A DNA stretch of 64,000 nt from Peribacillus simplex (GCF_001542915.1 NZ_LNNH01000012.1:749396-813395), one strand, 5' to 3'; counted from the first letter of the stretch, positions 28,069 to 37,671 are shown. Numbers and translations are program-made. The notes: a model not told the origin generated them from the letters alone.

Positions 28069-29208
28069 ATGACCCAATCCATCCATCCTTATGAAGAGAT
28101 AACGTTTCAACAATTCGTGTTATTCATAAAAAGCCATAATAAGCAGATTGAAGAGAATATAAATATATACTTGAACCTGGAGCCATTCATCAATGAACCT
28201 GAACGAATCACGATTCAAACATTATTGGATTCATTCTTACTCTTTTTATCCTCTCAAAGCATCGAAGACATCAAGGATTCTCATGAAAACCATATCGACA
28301 CGTGGCTACAATCGCATTTATCGATGATAAATGCGAATCATTTCAGCATGTTTCGGCTAATTTTTGAAAAAGCCATCGTCACCTTGATGGTCAATCTGAA
28401 ACATACCCATACCATCTCCATCTTAATGTATCTATTTTCGATTTTCTCCCAGCTTATCCATAGCTTTAACAAATGGGATGCTGACAAGCCAAAGCAATAT
28501 TCCAAAACCGAACAGGAAAATGCTGAACTTATCAGGCTGCGCTTACTGGACCAATTGGATGAACTTTTAATCCACTCAGCAGGCGTCAAGGATTTTGCCT
28601 ATATCCTAAAAAAATGCGAAGAGTTCTTTCATTATAAAAGATGTGTTTTTTATGCTTATATCCCTTGGTCCAACCAATTCCACGGCACCATCGGGTTGGA
28701 ACTTCCAAAGGTACAAAGCATGAGAGGCCAGCTAAGCGCAAAGCAGTCCTTGGTTTTCAATTCGAAAAAGCCTGTATTTCTAAAGGATCCGCATCCTTAC
28801 ATCAAAGAGGAGCATATAAGGTTATTCAACCTGTCCTCCGTCATTTTTGTACCGATCTTTCATGATCGGCAAGTGTTCGGTTGGCTGACATTCGATCAAA
28901 TAGGGGTGGAATTCGATTATGTGAAAGAAGATCTCCTATTGCTCGAGCAGGTTGGAAAAAGGCTAGGTTTATATTTATCCAGGAAGGATGATGAGGTGAT
29001 ACAGGATACAGACCTCCAATTGACCGAACGGGAGTCCATGATTTTGAACTTGCTTGCAGAGGGACATAACAATAAGAAAATGGCCGATTTATTGCAATTA
29101 AGCGAGCATACGATAAGGGACTACGTGAGCAGCTTAATGACGAAGTTCAAGGCTAAAAACCGAACTCAAGTCGTGGTTCATGGATTTCGCAATGGTCTCC
29201 TGAAATAA
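28069..29208 (+). CDS. GAF-like plus LuxR-type HTH regulator
   Basis: A 379-residue regulator. Residues about 1-150 are helical; about 165-310 look like a GAF sensor (FAYILKKCEEFFHYKRCVFY, RLFNLSSVIFVPIFHDRQVF, LLEQVGKRLGLYL). The last 60 residues are a LuxR/NarL helix-turn-helix (LTERESMILNLLAEGHNNKK, MADLLQLSEHTIRDYVSSLM). No receiver or kinase is present. Divergent from the SDR pair, which is its likely target. GAGGAGAAG precedes the start. Its 3' end and downstream sequence recur, decayed, at 32804. Confidence 0.85.
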   Translation: MTQSIHPYEEITFQQFVLFIKSHNKQIEENINIYLNLEPFINEPERITIQTLLDSFLLFLSSQSIEDIKDSHENHIDTWLQSHLSMINANHFSMFRLIFEKAIVTLMVNLKHTHTISILMYLFSIFSQLIHSFNKWDADKPKQYSKTEQENAELIRLRLLDQLDELLIHSAGVKDFAYILKKCEEFFHYKRCVFYAYIPWSNQFHGTIGLELPKVQSMRGQLSAKQSLVFNSKKPVFLKDPHPYIKEEHIRLFNLSSVIFVPIFHDRQVFGWLTFDQIGVEFDYVKEDLLLLEQVGKRLGLYLSRKDDEVIQDTDLQLTERESMILNLLAEGHNNKKMADLLQLSEHTIRDYVSSLMTKFKAKNRTQVVVHGFRNGLLK

Positions 29209-29253
29209 TGCAAATGATTTATGAAAGCTGCTGCACATCTATCGGAAATAAAG

Positions 29254-29280
29254 CCCCCCCCCATTTTCAAACAATGGGGG
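29254..29280. terminator. Hairpin after LuxR-type gene
   Basis: CCCCCATT ... AATGGGGG, seven-base loop, 50 bp past the LuxR-type stop; begins in a nine-C run and lacks a T tract, so weak. Confidence 0.4.
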
Positions 29281-29324
29281 AAGCTCGGAAACCGCTTCCC
29301 GCTTTCTGCACTCTCCAATAAAAA

Positions 29325-29352
29325 AAAGACCGGAATTTTCAAAACGGTCTTT
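29325..29352 (-). terminator. Hairpin with leftward T8
   Basis: AAAGACCG / CGGTCTTT stem, with eight T when read leftward. It is the duplicate of the TerC terminator at 32949 and may no longer serve a gene. Confidence 0.55.
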
Positions 29353-29767
29353 GCTCCAAACCAATGATATTGACACATCCAAGCGATGATCCTGATTTTC
29401 TTATTGAAACTGTACGGAGCTATATGTTCAGGACATTATTCTTCATCATACATCGATAAAGTTTCCAATCAATAAATTGGATATTCGGTCTCCTTCCGCC
29501 CCTTTTATAATGCGAATGAAATGCGTGGATTCTTCCAAATTCTCCAGTACAATATAGAAGAAACTGGTCCTTTTCACAGAAGTATTCGCAGAATTCAGAA
29601 CCGATTATATGGCGGATTAAAGATTCCAATTGGAAATCCATTCTAATTTTCATGTGTACTTTTTTATAAAAAGAAAAAAAGATAAAGAGGGAGAACAAAT
29701 CATGGATGACTTGTTCCCCTCTTTATTAGCGTCCCTGGATATGCATGACAATGGAATGTGACGCGAT

Positions 29768-31192
29768 TCAATTCTTTAATTCTTCTCTTTCTCTGAACTC
29801 TTTTCCTGCTGGTTTTTGATCCGTTATTTTAAAAGAAATGAGGAGGCTAATCAGTGAAAGTACAGCGATGACAATAAATGAGATTTGCGCGCCATACATA
29901 TCAGGATGTATGATCTCGGGACGCGCTTGAGCATTTTCGGTAGCTGTTGTCATAACAGTTACAAGTATCGCTGTACCTACAGAAGCGGCAATCATTTTCA
30001 TCGTATTATCCATAGCTGCACCATGAGCAATTAACCGTTTAGGAAGCTGGTTTAAGGCTGCCGTTGAAACAGGCATCATAACCATGGCCAATCCGAACAT
30101 CCGAATGCTATACACGACCATAATAAATGTGAAGCTTGTCGAAGGACCAACATCCATATAAGTAAAGGAGGAAGCGGTTATGATGAGTAATCCACCCATA
30201 ACCAACCACCTCGCCCCAATCCGATCAAAAATACGTCCAATGAATGGGGACAGTAATCCGGTAATGAGGGCTCCAGGGAGTATAGCTAACCCAGCTTCAA
30301 ACGCAGTAAATCCGCGCATATTTTGCATAAATAGCGGGATGAGTGTTTCGGCTCCTATCAGCCCCATAAATGTAATGGCTCCAATAATGATAGCATACGG
30401 AAATAATGAATACGTGAACACTCGGAACTCCAGCATTGGATGCTTCAATCTCAATTGCCTTTTGATAAACCAAACAAGTGAAATCGTTCCAATGCCTAGG
30501 GATATGATCGTACTCCCGTCTGTCCAGCCATAATTACCTGCCGCTGTGAATCCATACAATAATCCACCGAAACCCATGGAAGATAAAACAATAGAGAGCA
30601 CATCCACTTTTGGTCGTGTAACTTCTGTTACATTTTTTAAAGCGAAGTACGCAACGATGATATCAATAATAGCAACTGGAAGAATGATAAAGAATAATAC
30701 CCTCCAAGAGTAGGTCTCCGTAACCCAGCCCGATAAAGCGGGACCAATAGCAGGGGCGAAGGAAATGACCAGCCCAACCAACCCCATAGCCGCACCCCGT
30801 TTTTGAACCGGGAAAATCATGAGGAAGACTGTTTGCATTAAAGGGAGCATGATACCGGCACCGCTCGACTGAATGATCCGTCCTAGAAGCAGCATCCCAA
30901 AACTAGGGGCTAGCCCCGCAACCAAGGTACCAATAGCAAAAATCCCCATGGCTGAAAGGAAGAGCTGCCTGGTGGTAAAGCGCTCCAGTAAAAACGCGCT
31001 CACAGGAATCATAATCCCATTAACCAGCATAAAAACGGTAGTTAGCCACTGTGCACTATTGGCTGTAATATCCATTTCCTTCATTACAGGTGGAATCGCG
31101 GTAATCATTAAGGTTTGATTCAAGAGCGCAATAAACGTACCCGCAAGCAACAGGGCAACAATTGTTGAATGTTTTCTATTTGTTAAATTCAA
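29768..31192 (-). CDS. MFS multidrug efflux transporter, DHA2 (EmrB/QacA) type
   Basis: A 474-residue proton antiporter with about 14 hydrophobic segments. The N-terminal LNQTLMITAIPPVMKEMDIT, the motif-A region LLERFTTRQLF, the motif-C GLVISFAPAIGPALSGWVTE and FIGRIFDRIGARWLV are DHA2 signatures. Translation begins at TTG 31192, seven bases after AAAGGAGG. Substrates unknown. Monocistronic, no regulator adjacent. Confidence 0.9.
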   Translation of the reverse strand: MNLTNRKHSTIVALLLAGTFIALLNQTLMITAIPPVMKEMDITANSAQWLTTVFMLVNGIMIPVSAFLLERFTTRQLFLSAMGIFAIGTLVAGLAPSFGMLLLGRIIQSSGAGIMLPLMQTVFLMIFPVQKRGAAMGLVGLVISFAPAIGPALSGWVTETYSWRVLFFIILPVAIIDIIVAYFALKNVTEVTRPKVDVLSIVLSSMGFGGLLYGFTAAGNYGWTDGSTIISLGIGTISLVWFIKRQLRLKHPMLEFRVFTYSLFPYAIIIGAITFMGLIGAETLIPLFMQNMRGFTAFEAGLAILPGALITGLLSPFIGRIFDRIGARWLVMGGLLIITASSFTYMDVGPSTSFTFIMVVYSIRMFGLAMVMMPVSTAALNQLPKRLIAHGAAMDNTMKMIAASVGTAILVTVMTTATENAQARPEIIHPDMYGAQISFIVIAVLSLISLLISFKITDQKPAGKEFREREELKN

Positions 31193-31310
31193 TTATGGAC
31201 CTCCTTTACGATTGGAAAAAAAACATACTTTTGTAGATTACATGAATTCACCTCAGGTAACCACCCATTTGCTGTTATACTAACCTGCCTCTTTTTAGTT
31301 CCATAAGAAA

Positions 31311-31332
31311 ATAGCTGCCTTAAAGACAGCTT
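31311..31332 (-). terminator. Terminator of GNAT gene
   Basis: Leftward GAAGCTGTC ... GGCAGCT then ATTTTCTT. Confidence 0.55.
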
Positions 31333-31371
31333 CCTTCAGTTAACACACCCTTTAGTTCCATTAAGGGATGA

Positions 31372-31914
31372 CTACATGCTCCAATCCTTGGCTAACATAC
31401 CGTAAACGATATGGTCAACATAATGGGTATACAGCCATTCTGCTTGTCTGATACAACCTTCATTAACAAAACCTAACCTTTCAGGAATCCCCCTGCTTTT
31501 CTGATTCTCCAAGGCAACCCTAACCTCCACTTTATCCAGTTTCAATTCTTTGAATGCATAATCAGTCAATGCCTTAGCCACCCTTGTCATCATTCCATTT
31601 CCTTGATATTCTTCTCCGAGCCAATAACCCATATATGCCGTTTTATTTGACCAATTTAATTGGTTATAACCTGCAACGCCAACAATTTGTCCCTTATGCA
31701 TAATACCTGTATTGACGCTCTTGTTTTCAGCAAAATCTCTTAAACAAACCTGAATGAACCCTTTTGTATCTTCAAGTTCTTTTGTATGATCCAACCAAGG
31801 AAGCCATTCTCGCAGATATTCTCTGGATTTATTAGTTATTTCGAAAACTCTTTCTGCATCCTTTGCTTCCAACAGCTTCAATAAGAACTCCTCATCTATT
31901 TTATGTAAGAACAT
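31372..31914 (-). CDS. GNAT acetyltransferase, YdaF/RimL-like
   Basis: A 180-residue ribosomal-protein-serine-type acetyltransferase. NKSREYLREWLPWLDHTKE near the N-terminus, VGVAGYNQLNW, GYWLGEEYQGNGMMTRVAKA (acetyl-CoA loop) and VALENQKSRGIPERLGF are typical of YdaF. Substrate not established. Followed by a hairpin. Confidence 0.88.
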   Translation of the reverse strand: MFLHKIDEEFLLKLLEAKDAERVFEITNKSREYLREWLPWLDHTKELEDTKGFIQVCLRDFAENKSVNTGIMHKGQIVGVAGYNQLNWSNKTAYMGYWLGEEYQGNGMMTRVAKALTDYAFKELKLDKVEVRVALENQKSRGIPERLGFVNEGCIRQAEWLYTHYVDHIVYGMLAKDWSM

Positions 31915-31977
31915 ACTGAACCCCCTGGTCTTTCTATTGTAATGTTAAATCACTTGTTTATTGCGGAGCCACCCTGC

Positions 31978-32005
31978 CCCATAAAAAGAGCTGTCTTCAG
32001 CTAAA
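31978..32005 (-). terminator. Hairpin downstream of VOC pseudogene
   Basis: Leftward TAGCTG, AAGA, CAGCTC then TTTTTA. Confidence 0.5.
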
Positions 32006-32072
32006 GCACCCGTTTGTCTAGAAGGATCAGGATTGCCACAGCACCCCCTTTTACATCTGAATCGGAACTGAA

Positions 32073-32539
32073 TTAGCTCGGATCAGCATTTCGTCTATAC
32101 CAATCCTCCAATGAGATCTCTCCAAGGGATTGCTCAAAATCCAATCTCAAAGGAGCAATCAACTCAAGCGAATTCCGTCTGGGTCGTTAAAATAAATAGC
32201 TGCGTGAGCCTGTGGATTGTTATCAAGAACTAAAGGTTGGTGTTCTTCGGTTAAGTCAAAGGCTGTACGAATCTTGATACCCTTACTATTCAACCAAGCT
32301 TTTGCTGATGTCATGTCCTCCATATCCATTCGTAAAGCTACATGTCGTATGGAAGGATGGTACGGAATTTCCACTTGGTTTGCTTCCCATAGACCAAGCC
32401 AACTTTTGCCTTTCTCAAGCCAGAAGAAAACTACTTTTTCACTCTGATAGGCAATTTCCAAATCCAATTTTCCATAAAATTTAATGGAGTTTTCAAGATT
32501 ACTTACAGGTAAATGTGCTTCGTAAAGACCTTTTTTCAT
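32073..32539 (-). pseudogene. VOC-family gene, single-base frameshift near the 3' end
   Basis: Glyoxalase-fold protein: LYEAHLPVSNLENSIKFYGK, WLGLWEANQVE, SIRHVALRMDMEDM and FNDPDGIRLS, where the frame stops at 32159. One base shift continues a coherent end in another frame, LELIAPLRLDFEQSLGEISL then EDWYRRNADPS, to TAA at 32073. That tail is what the family normally carries after NDPDG. The intact gene would code about 155 residues. The ATG at 32539 follows GGTGGGACGAG. Either a real lesion or a sequencing error; the short form lacks the final metal-ligand Glu. Confidence 0.75.
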
Positions 32540-32689
32540 TTCTCGTCCCACCTCGTTTTGCTATCTATAATTTTCTAATATTTACTGTATCATACTAAAT
32601 TTGGATTTCGAAGAAATTAGCTCGAATCAAATCATCGTAATTTTTGGAATTGAATCAGGACTTTGTTGAACTAACATGCCCCATTCATT

Positions 32690-32712
32690 CCATAAGAAAA
32701 AGGCTGCCGCAG
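32690..32712 (-). terminator. Hairpin, GCTGC/GCAGC type with leftward T run
   Basis: Leftward GGTTGCTGC GGCAGCC then TTTTTC, 150 bp upstream of the VOC pseudogene and downstream of the decayed duplicated segment. Confidence 0.45.
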
Positions 32713-32803
32713 CAACCCCTGTTATTGAAGTAATGCACCACCCTTTAGTTTATTATCATTTATTTTAAAGATGCATGAAACAATTAACAGACATTGTGAA
32801 TTA

Positions 32804-33079
32804 CTTGCAGGGAGACATAACAATCGAGCATCCGATAAGGGAGTAAGCGAGCAGCTTAATGACCATATTCAAGGTTAAAAACCGGTCCCTATCAAATAAT
32901 GGGGCAAGCTCAAAAACCGCTTCCTTCTTCCTGCACTTTCCAACAAAAAAAGACCGAAATATTCATATCGGTCTTTACTCCAAACCAAATGCCATTGATC
33001 CTTCCAAGCACTGACCATGAACTTCTTGATGAAGCTGAACGGATCTATTGATCAGAAAATTATTCTTCATCATTTTTTG
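32804..33079 (+). repeat. Segmental duplication, copy B (decayed)
   Basis: Matches 29048-29460 in order but with an internal loss of about 30 bp in the HTH-coding part and another between the coding end and the hairpins. In-frame sense is lost (stop codons in the former LuxR end). It runs into the 3' end of the terC gene, where ATTATTCTTCATCAT is shared. Confidence 0.85.
32949..32976 (-). terminator. Terminator of terC-like gene
   Basis: Leftward AAAGACCGA / TCGGTCTTT nine-bp stem followed by seven T, about 85 bp after the stop at 33060. Confidence 0.75.
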
Positions 33080-33806
33080 CCGTTTTATCTTTAGACAAAA
33101 ACCAGCCACCCAAGGCAATAAGAAGCATGACTGACCAAAAGATTATATTCCAGATGGGTCCCTCTACAAACTCGTGTGAAATGATGTGCACGGATGGATG
33201 CGCGAGGGTATGCATAAGTAACTTGACCCCAACCCAGCCGACAAGTAACATGGCTGCAGTCTCGAGACTCGGGCGCTCCGTCAATATCTTAACGAAATAA
33301 CCTGCTGCAAAGCGGATGACAATCAAGCCCGCTATCGCACCTAGCAGGATCACGATGAATTTAGCTCCATCCATGCCACCGATATTCCCCATCGGCGTAT
33401 CCGGCAACGCCAAAACAAGAGCGACTGCCGCTAAAATCGAATCAACGGCAAAGGCGATATCGGCCAATGCTATTTGCGCAACGGTCATGCGGTAGCTTTT
33501 CCCTTTTTTATCATTTTCCTCATGATCCCTTTTCAGTAAATGTTTTAAAGAAATGAAAATCAAATACGCTGCACCGATCGCTTGAACTTGCCAAACGTGG
33601 AAAAGGTACGAAATGATGAAAATGGCACCAATCCTAAATATAAAAGCTAAAAGCAATCCGATATTAATCGCTTTTTTTTGCTGCCCCTCTGGCAAATGCT
33701 TTGACATGATGGCTAATACCAATGCATTATCAGCAGATAATAAACCTTCTAAAAATATTAAAATAATTAACACCCATCCATACTCCAGTAATAAAGTAAG
33801 TTCCAT
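33060..33806 (-). CDS. TerC-family membrane protein (YkoY/YceF-like Mn exporter)
   Basis: A 248-residue membrane protein with seven hydrophobic segments. The motifs FLEGLLSADNALVLAIM and DIAFAVDSILAAVAL contain the acidic residues (Glu, Asp) of the TerC metal site. Bacillus homologues export manganese and help metallate secreted enzymes. GGGGG lies five bases before ATG. No yybP-ykoY manganese riboswitch was recognised in the upstream 200 bases. With the CDF protein at 13295 it would be a second candidate Mn exporter. Confidence 0.88.
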   Translation of the reverse strand: MELTLLLEYGWVLIILIFLEGLLSADNALVLAIMSKHLPEGQQKKAINIGLLLAFIFRIGAIFIISYLFHVWQVQAIGAAYLIFISLKHLLKRDHEENDKKGKSYRMTVAQIALADIAFAVDSILAAVALVLALPDTPMGNIGGMDGAKFIVILLGAIAGLIVIRFAAGYFVKILTERPSLETAAMLLVGWVGVKLLMHTLAHPSVHIISHEFVEGPIWNIIFWSVMLLIALGGWFLSKDKTAKNDEE

Positions 33807-34008
33807 ATTAGCCCCCTAAGTGATTCATTCATAAACCTATAAGAAAGCTACCCTGTCTTAGATCCCAATTCGATCGAAGGATAAAAGTCATTCCGGCTTT
33901 TTCTTCACTAAATATTGTCCCATTGAAGCGGATTTCTTATTCAAACTCTCCTGTCACGATACTCGGCAACTCTATACTATATTCCTTTATGCTTACACTA
34001 AGTTCCAG

Positions 34009-34779
34009 TCACTTAATCCATAATTTTTGACCGATATAAATTTTGTTCGGATCTTCAATCCCGTTAAGACCGACTAACGACGATACGGTCGTTTCATATT
34101 TTTTGGCAATCCTGCTAAGCGTGTCGCCTCCCTTTACGATGTATATGGAGGATGGTTCTTCGTATTCACTCGACCTAGCGGGTGCCTTAAAGGCATTTAT
34201 AGTCTTGGAAAAATCTCGATAGGCAATATTTAAATCCACCTTCGTCCCGATGCCATCCACTTTTCCTGAATCGGAATGCTGCCAAATGTCTGCGCTCCGT
34301 CCCAGAATGCTGTTGTAGCGGGCAATCCACAAGGGATAATTAGCCAACCTTGATTCATCCAACGCATTTTCAAGAAAGGATTTTCCCGTATAAAGCATGG
34401 CAGCATGCCCGGCTCGTTCCACTGCTTCCAGAAAAGCAATGGCCGCATCCGTCAGTGCATGTTTTCCTGTCGCTTTTTTATTCTCTTCAAGGTCAAGCAC
34501 CAGAGGATAATTTAAAGCAATGGAACAAATCGCATCCAAAAAGTAGGCGGCCTCAGTCCTTGCTTCTGCCACATTGGAAAATTTGGCATAGTGATAAGCC
34601 CCCACCTTCAAACCCGCCGCCAAAGCTTTGGGGGCATTTTCCTTAAAATAGGAAAGCTTAGAATAATTCGTTCCCTCCGTTGCTTTGATGAAAACAAACT
34701 GAACTCCATCCTTTGCAACCTTCCCCCACTGGATTGCACCCTGCCAATGCGATACATCAATGCCCTTTATATGTGTCAT
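34009..34779 (-). CDS. GH25 lysozyme with C-terminal LysM
   Basis: A 256-residue muramidase. The GH25 barrel begins [10 protein letters not shown] (catalytic Asp8 region) and contains LVLDLEEN (Asp96, Glu98), YTGKSFL and [20 protein letters not shown] LysM module occupies about 211-255 ([20 protein letters not shown]). There is no signal peptide, so export may rely on lysis, a holin elsewhere or a non-classical route, as for prophage endolysins. No phage genes flank it. The start has GAGG upstream. Confidence 0.9.
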   Translation of the reverse strand: MTHIKGIDVSHWQGAIQWGKVAKDGVQFVFIKATEGTNYSKLSYFKENAPKALAAGLKVGAYHYAKFSNVAEARTEAAYFLDAICSIALNYPLVLDLEENKKATGKHALTDAAIAFLEAVERAGHAAMLYTGKSFLENALDESRLANYPLWIARYNSILGRSADIWQHSDSGKVDGIGTKVDLNIAYRDFSKTINAFKAPARSSEYEEPSSIYIVKGGDTLSRIAKKYETTVSSLVGLNGIEDPNKIYIGQKLWIK

Positions 34780-35082
34780 CTAATCAAGCTCCTCTTGTTC
34801 AATCGTGTGGATATGTATTCGTTCGCAACAATCATATCTGATTATGTTATCAAACTCTTCTCTTCTATTTTAGGTATTCGTTTTATTATCCATACCCCAT
34901 TTCCCGTCCTCTAGACACATACTGTACGGATAGCATAGACTGGAAACTTTCAAGAAAGAGGGATTGTTTCCATCGTGTAATCGCTAATCTCTTTCATCTG
35001 TCATTTTAGCGTAACGAATATAACCCATACAGGCTTCATATGATGAGGGGAACAATAGTTGAAAATTAAAGGAGGATGTGTA

Positions 35083-35544
35083 ATGAGTAAGCAAGTGGTT
35101 GGAATATATGAAAACGGTGAAGAAGCAGTAAAAGTGGTAGAAGAGCTTTTGATACAAGGGTATAAACGTGATGAAATATCCATTGTTGCAAAAGATCGCA
35201 AGGAAACAAAAGTGATTGAAAGAAAAACGGGTACGAAAGCCGAAGAAGGATTAGCTACAGGTGCCGCCACAGGGGGAGTTATTGGCGGGGCGGCAGGTCT
35301 GCTTGCCGGTGCGGGTGCATTGGCCATTCCAGGAATCGGACCCCTGCTTGCCGCTGGACCGATTGTATCTGCACTGGCTGGAGTGGCGGTAGGGGCAGGA
35401 ACCGGTGGATTGGCTGGTACCTTGATTGGATTGGGCATTTCGGAAAGAGCCGCGGAAAGATACGAGACTGGTATTAAAGCCGGGAAAGTTTTAATATTAG
35501 TGGATAATGATATTAAAGAAGGTCCCCCTACTTACAGGAGATGA
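35083..35544 (+). CDS. YflT/GSP17M-like general stress protein
   Basis: A 153-residue protein. N-terminal alpha/beta domain (KQVVGIYENGEEAVKVVEEL, YKRDEISIVAKDR) followed by a long Gly/Ala-rich glycine-zipper stretch (about 65-130) that may embed in or cross membranes, then a return of the fold (YETGIKAGKVLILVDND). Homologues belong to the sigma-B general stress response; I did not find a convincing sigma-B promoter. GGAGG at good distance sets the start at 35083. Confidence 0.85.
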   Translation: MSKQVVGIYENGEEAVKVVEELLIQGYKRDEISIVAKDRKETKVIERKTGTKAEEGLATGAATGGVIGGAAGLLAGAGALAIPGIGPLLAAGPIVSALAGVAVGAGTGGLAGTLIGLGISERAAERYETGIKAGKVLILVDNDIKEGPPTYRR

Positions 35545-35646
35545 AGGTAACATACACATAATCATTTTCCATTAAGCCTTGTTTCATGAATGTAAGGGCA
35601 ACAAGTAAAAATATTGATGACTTCATTTTCTTTAGATTATTTCGTG

Positions 35647-35673
35647 GCCGTCCTTCATCGGAGGGCTTTTTTT
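35647..35673 (+). terminator. Terminator of yflT-like gene
   Basis: GCCGTCC, TTCATC, GGAGGGC (one mismatch) then seven T. Confidence 0.75.
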
Positions 35674-35759
35674 GTACATCATAATTTTATTACGAATGGA
35701 AAGGATTATCGTTTCGGAACGATTTTTTATCGCAACTAGTGGCGGACTCTTTGACTAAT

Positions 35760-35794
35760 TAGAGTTTGACAAAACTCATACATCCTTTTAATAT
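35760..35794 (+). promoter_or_regulatory. Sigma-A promoter with dyad over -35, upstream of MFS pump
   Basis: TTGACA (35766-35771), 17 bp, TAATAT (35789-35794). GAGTTT...AAACTC forms a dyad across the -35, a possible repressor site. The leader to the MFS start is about 245 bases. It contains an unassigned 55-codon frame (35859-36026) with no ribosome site. Confidence 0.6.
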
Positions 35795-36045
35795 ATATTT
35801 ATCTTGATAACAAAGATATTTTATAATCAAGAATCTCGAACAATTTTAATTTCATTTGATGGCATTGCCTTTACTTGATGGAAAGGAGCATGATCCCGAA
35901 TTTGCAAAAACAATTTCAAGCGGCGGAATCACCCATTTCTCCCTGAAGACCAGCACCATATACGGTCCTGGTCAAGCAATTTTGCATAGCACATATATTT
36001 TATTCAGAAAAATTTTTGTTGGGTGAATTGGAGGAATCATAAGAG

Positions 36046-37575
36046 ATGGAAAAGAAAAATAAGGTGGGGGTCATCATAGTGGCGTTGCTGCTGGCAACCC
36101 TGATGGCCTCAATGGATAACACCATAGTGGCTACGGCAATTGGAACGATCGTAGGAGATTTAGGGGGCTTTGACAAATTAATGTGGGTGACCTCTGCCTA
36201 TATGGTGGCAGAAATGGCTGGTATGCCGATTTTCGGCAAATTATCGGATATGTATGGACGAAAGCGTTTCTTTATCTTTGGCCTCATTGTTTTCATGATT
36301 GGTTCTGCATTATGCGGTACAGCAGATTCGATCATTCAGCTAAGCATTTACCGCGCAATCCAAGGTATCGGCGGCGGTGCTCTCGTGCCCATTGCCTTCA
36401 CGATCATGTTTGATGTGGTTTCTCCGGAGAAACGAGGCAAAATAGGCGGTTTATTTGGTGCCGCGTACGGTATTTCCAGTATTTTCGGTCCGCTTCTAGG
36501 TGCATATATTACGGATTATATCCATTGGTCGTGGATTTTTTACATCAATTTACCAATAGGGCTGATTGCATTCATCATGATTTCGTTTTTTTACAAAGAG
36601 TCCGTCGAGCATTCCAAGCAGAAAATCGACTATCTTGGCGCGTCAACACTTGTCGCTTCCATTCTTTGTTTGATGTTTGCCCTGGAACTTGGAGGAAAGG
36701 AATATGCATGGAACTCCAGTATGATTTTTGGTTTATTCTTTGCCTTTGCCCTGCTTATGATTGTTTTTATCTTGGTCGAACGACGGGCAGAGGAACCTAT
36801 CATTACCTTTGGGATGTTCAAAAATCGCCTCTATTCAACTAGTAATGTAATGGCCATATTCAGCGGTGCAGCTTTCATTACGGCCTCTGTCTACATTCCG
36901 ATCTTTATACAAGGGGTATTTGGCGGTTCTGCTACGAATTCAGGCCTTGTCCTTCTTCCCATGATGGTAGGGTCTGTCATTACAGCTGCAGGCGGCGGTT
37001 TCTTATTGTCCAAGTTTACTTACCGGACCATCATGATAGCGACTTTAGCGCTTCTGGTCGCAGGAATCTCATTGCTCACTACATTAACAACCGATTCCAC
37101 TCGCTTCACCGTCACGATTTTTATGATTTTAATCGGTCTCGGAATAGGATCTTCCTTCTCTGTCTTAAGTAATGCAGCAATCCATGGGTTTACCTCAAAG
37201 CAGCGCGGATCTGCCAGCTCAACGCTCAGTTTTACGCGTGAACTGGGAATGGCATTGGGCATTACCATATTCGGCATAATCCAAAGCCATCTGTTTACAA
37301 ATAAATTAACCTCCATGTTCAGCAGCGGCGGTACTGGGCAGGATGGTTTACAATTAGGGGATCCTAGTAAAATCTTGACTCCTGAAACTCGTGAAAAGAT
37401 TCCACCCGAAATCTTGGATAAAATGACAGAGGCATTGTCCTCATCACTCGTTCATACGTTTGCATGGGCAATCATCCCATCCGTCCTCGCGCTTGTGGCC
37501 GCAATTGCCATGAGCAAGGAGAAATTCGATCCTGCATCCGAACTTGAGGAATTTTCAGATTTACACGAACGGTAA
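36046..37575 (+). CDS. MFS drug efflux transporter, DHA2 14-TM type
   Basis: A 509-residue multidrug antiporter. MASMDNTIVATAIGTIVGDL at TM1, motif A GKLSDMYGRKRFFIFG, RAIQGIGGGALVPIAF and motif C GISSIFGPLLGAYITDY are diagnostic of the QacA/LmrB/YusP group. About 14 hydrophobic segments and a cytoplasmic tail. GGAGG precedes the start. Its long leader and promoter dyad suggest regulation, but no regulator gene adjoins it. Confidence 0.92.
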   Translation: MEKKNKVGVIIVALLLATLMASMDNTIVATAIGTIVGDLGGFDKLMWVTSAYMVAEMAGMPIFGKLSDMYGRKRFFIFGLIVFMIGSALCGTADSIIQLSIYRAIQGIGGGALVPIAFTIMFDVVSPEKRGKIGGLFGAAYGISSIFGPLLGAYITDYIHWSWIFYINLPIGLIAFIMISFFYKESVEHSKQKIDYLGASTLVASILCLMFALELGGKEYAWNSSMIFGLFFAFALLMIVFILVERRAEEPIITFGMFKNRLYSTSNVMAIFSGAAFITASVYIPIFIQGVFGGSATNSGLVLLPMMVGSVITAAGGGFLLSKFTYRTIMIATLALLVAGISLLTTLTTDSTRFTVTIFMILIGLGIGSSFSVLSNAAIHGFTSKQRGSASSTLSFTRELGMALGITIFGIIQSHLFTNKLTSMFSSGGTGQDGLQLGDPSKILTPETREKIPPEILDKMTEALSSSLVHTFAWAIIPSVLALVAAIAMSKEKFDPASELEEFSDLHER

Positions 37576-37644
37576 AAAGCAGCAAAAAACCGAAACGTAA
37601 AGGTTGAATGGTCTTTCCATTGGTTGCATGGCTTACTGTCTTAT

Positions 37645-37671
37645 TCAATCCCTTGTCAAACAAGGGATTGA
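37645..37671. terminator. 11-bp inverted repeat after MFS gene
   Basis: TCAATCCCTTG, TCAAA, CAAGGGATTGA, perfect, 70 bp after the stop. No T run follows, so terminator role is uncertain. Confidence 0.5.

Larger units (their letters stand above)
29048..29460 (+). repeat. Segmental duplication, copy A (LuxR 3' end and downstream)
   Basis: The LuxR gene end (ACATAACAA, CGATAAGGGA, GAGCAGCTTAATGAC, TTCAAGG-TAAAAACCG) and the non-coding tail (GGAAGCTC-like AAGCTC, AAACCGCTTCC, CTGCACT, AAAAAAAGACCG, CGGTCTTT, CTCCAAACCAA, ATTATTCTTCATCAT) recur in the same order at 32804-33079. The gap between 29209 and 29767 otherwise holds hairpins only. Confidence 0.85.

Noticed and set aside
29420..29698. 92-codon leftward frame
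   Set aside because: Starts at TTG without ribosome site; partly overlaps the duplicated non-coding segment; no domain recognised.
33807..34008. yybP-ykoY manganese riboswitch upstream of terC
   Set aside because: I searched by eye for the conserved riboswitch segments and did not find them.
35859..36026. 55-codon frame in the MFS leader
   Set aside because: No ribosome site and no recognised family; kept only as a note in the promoter entry.
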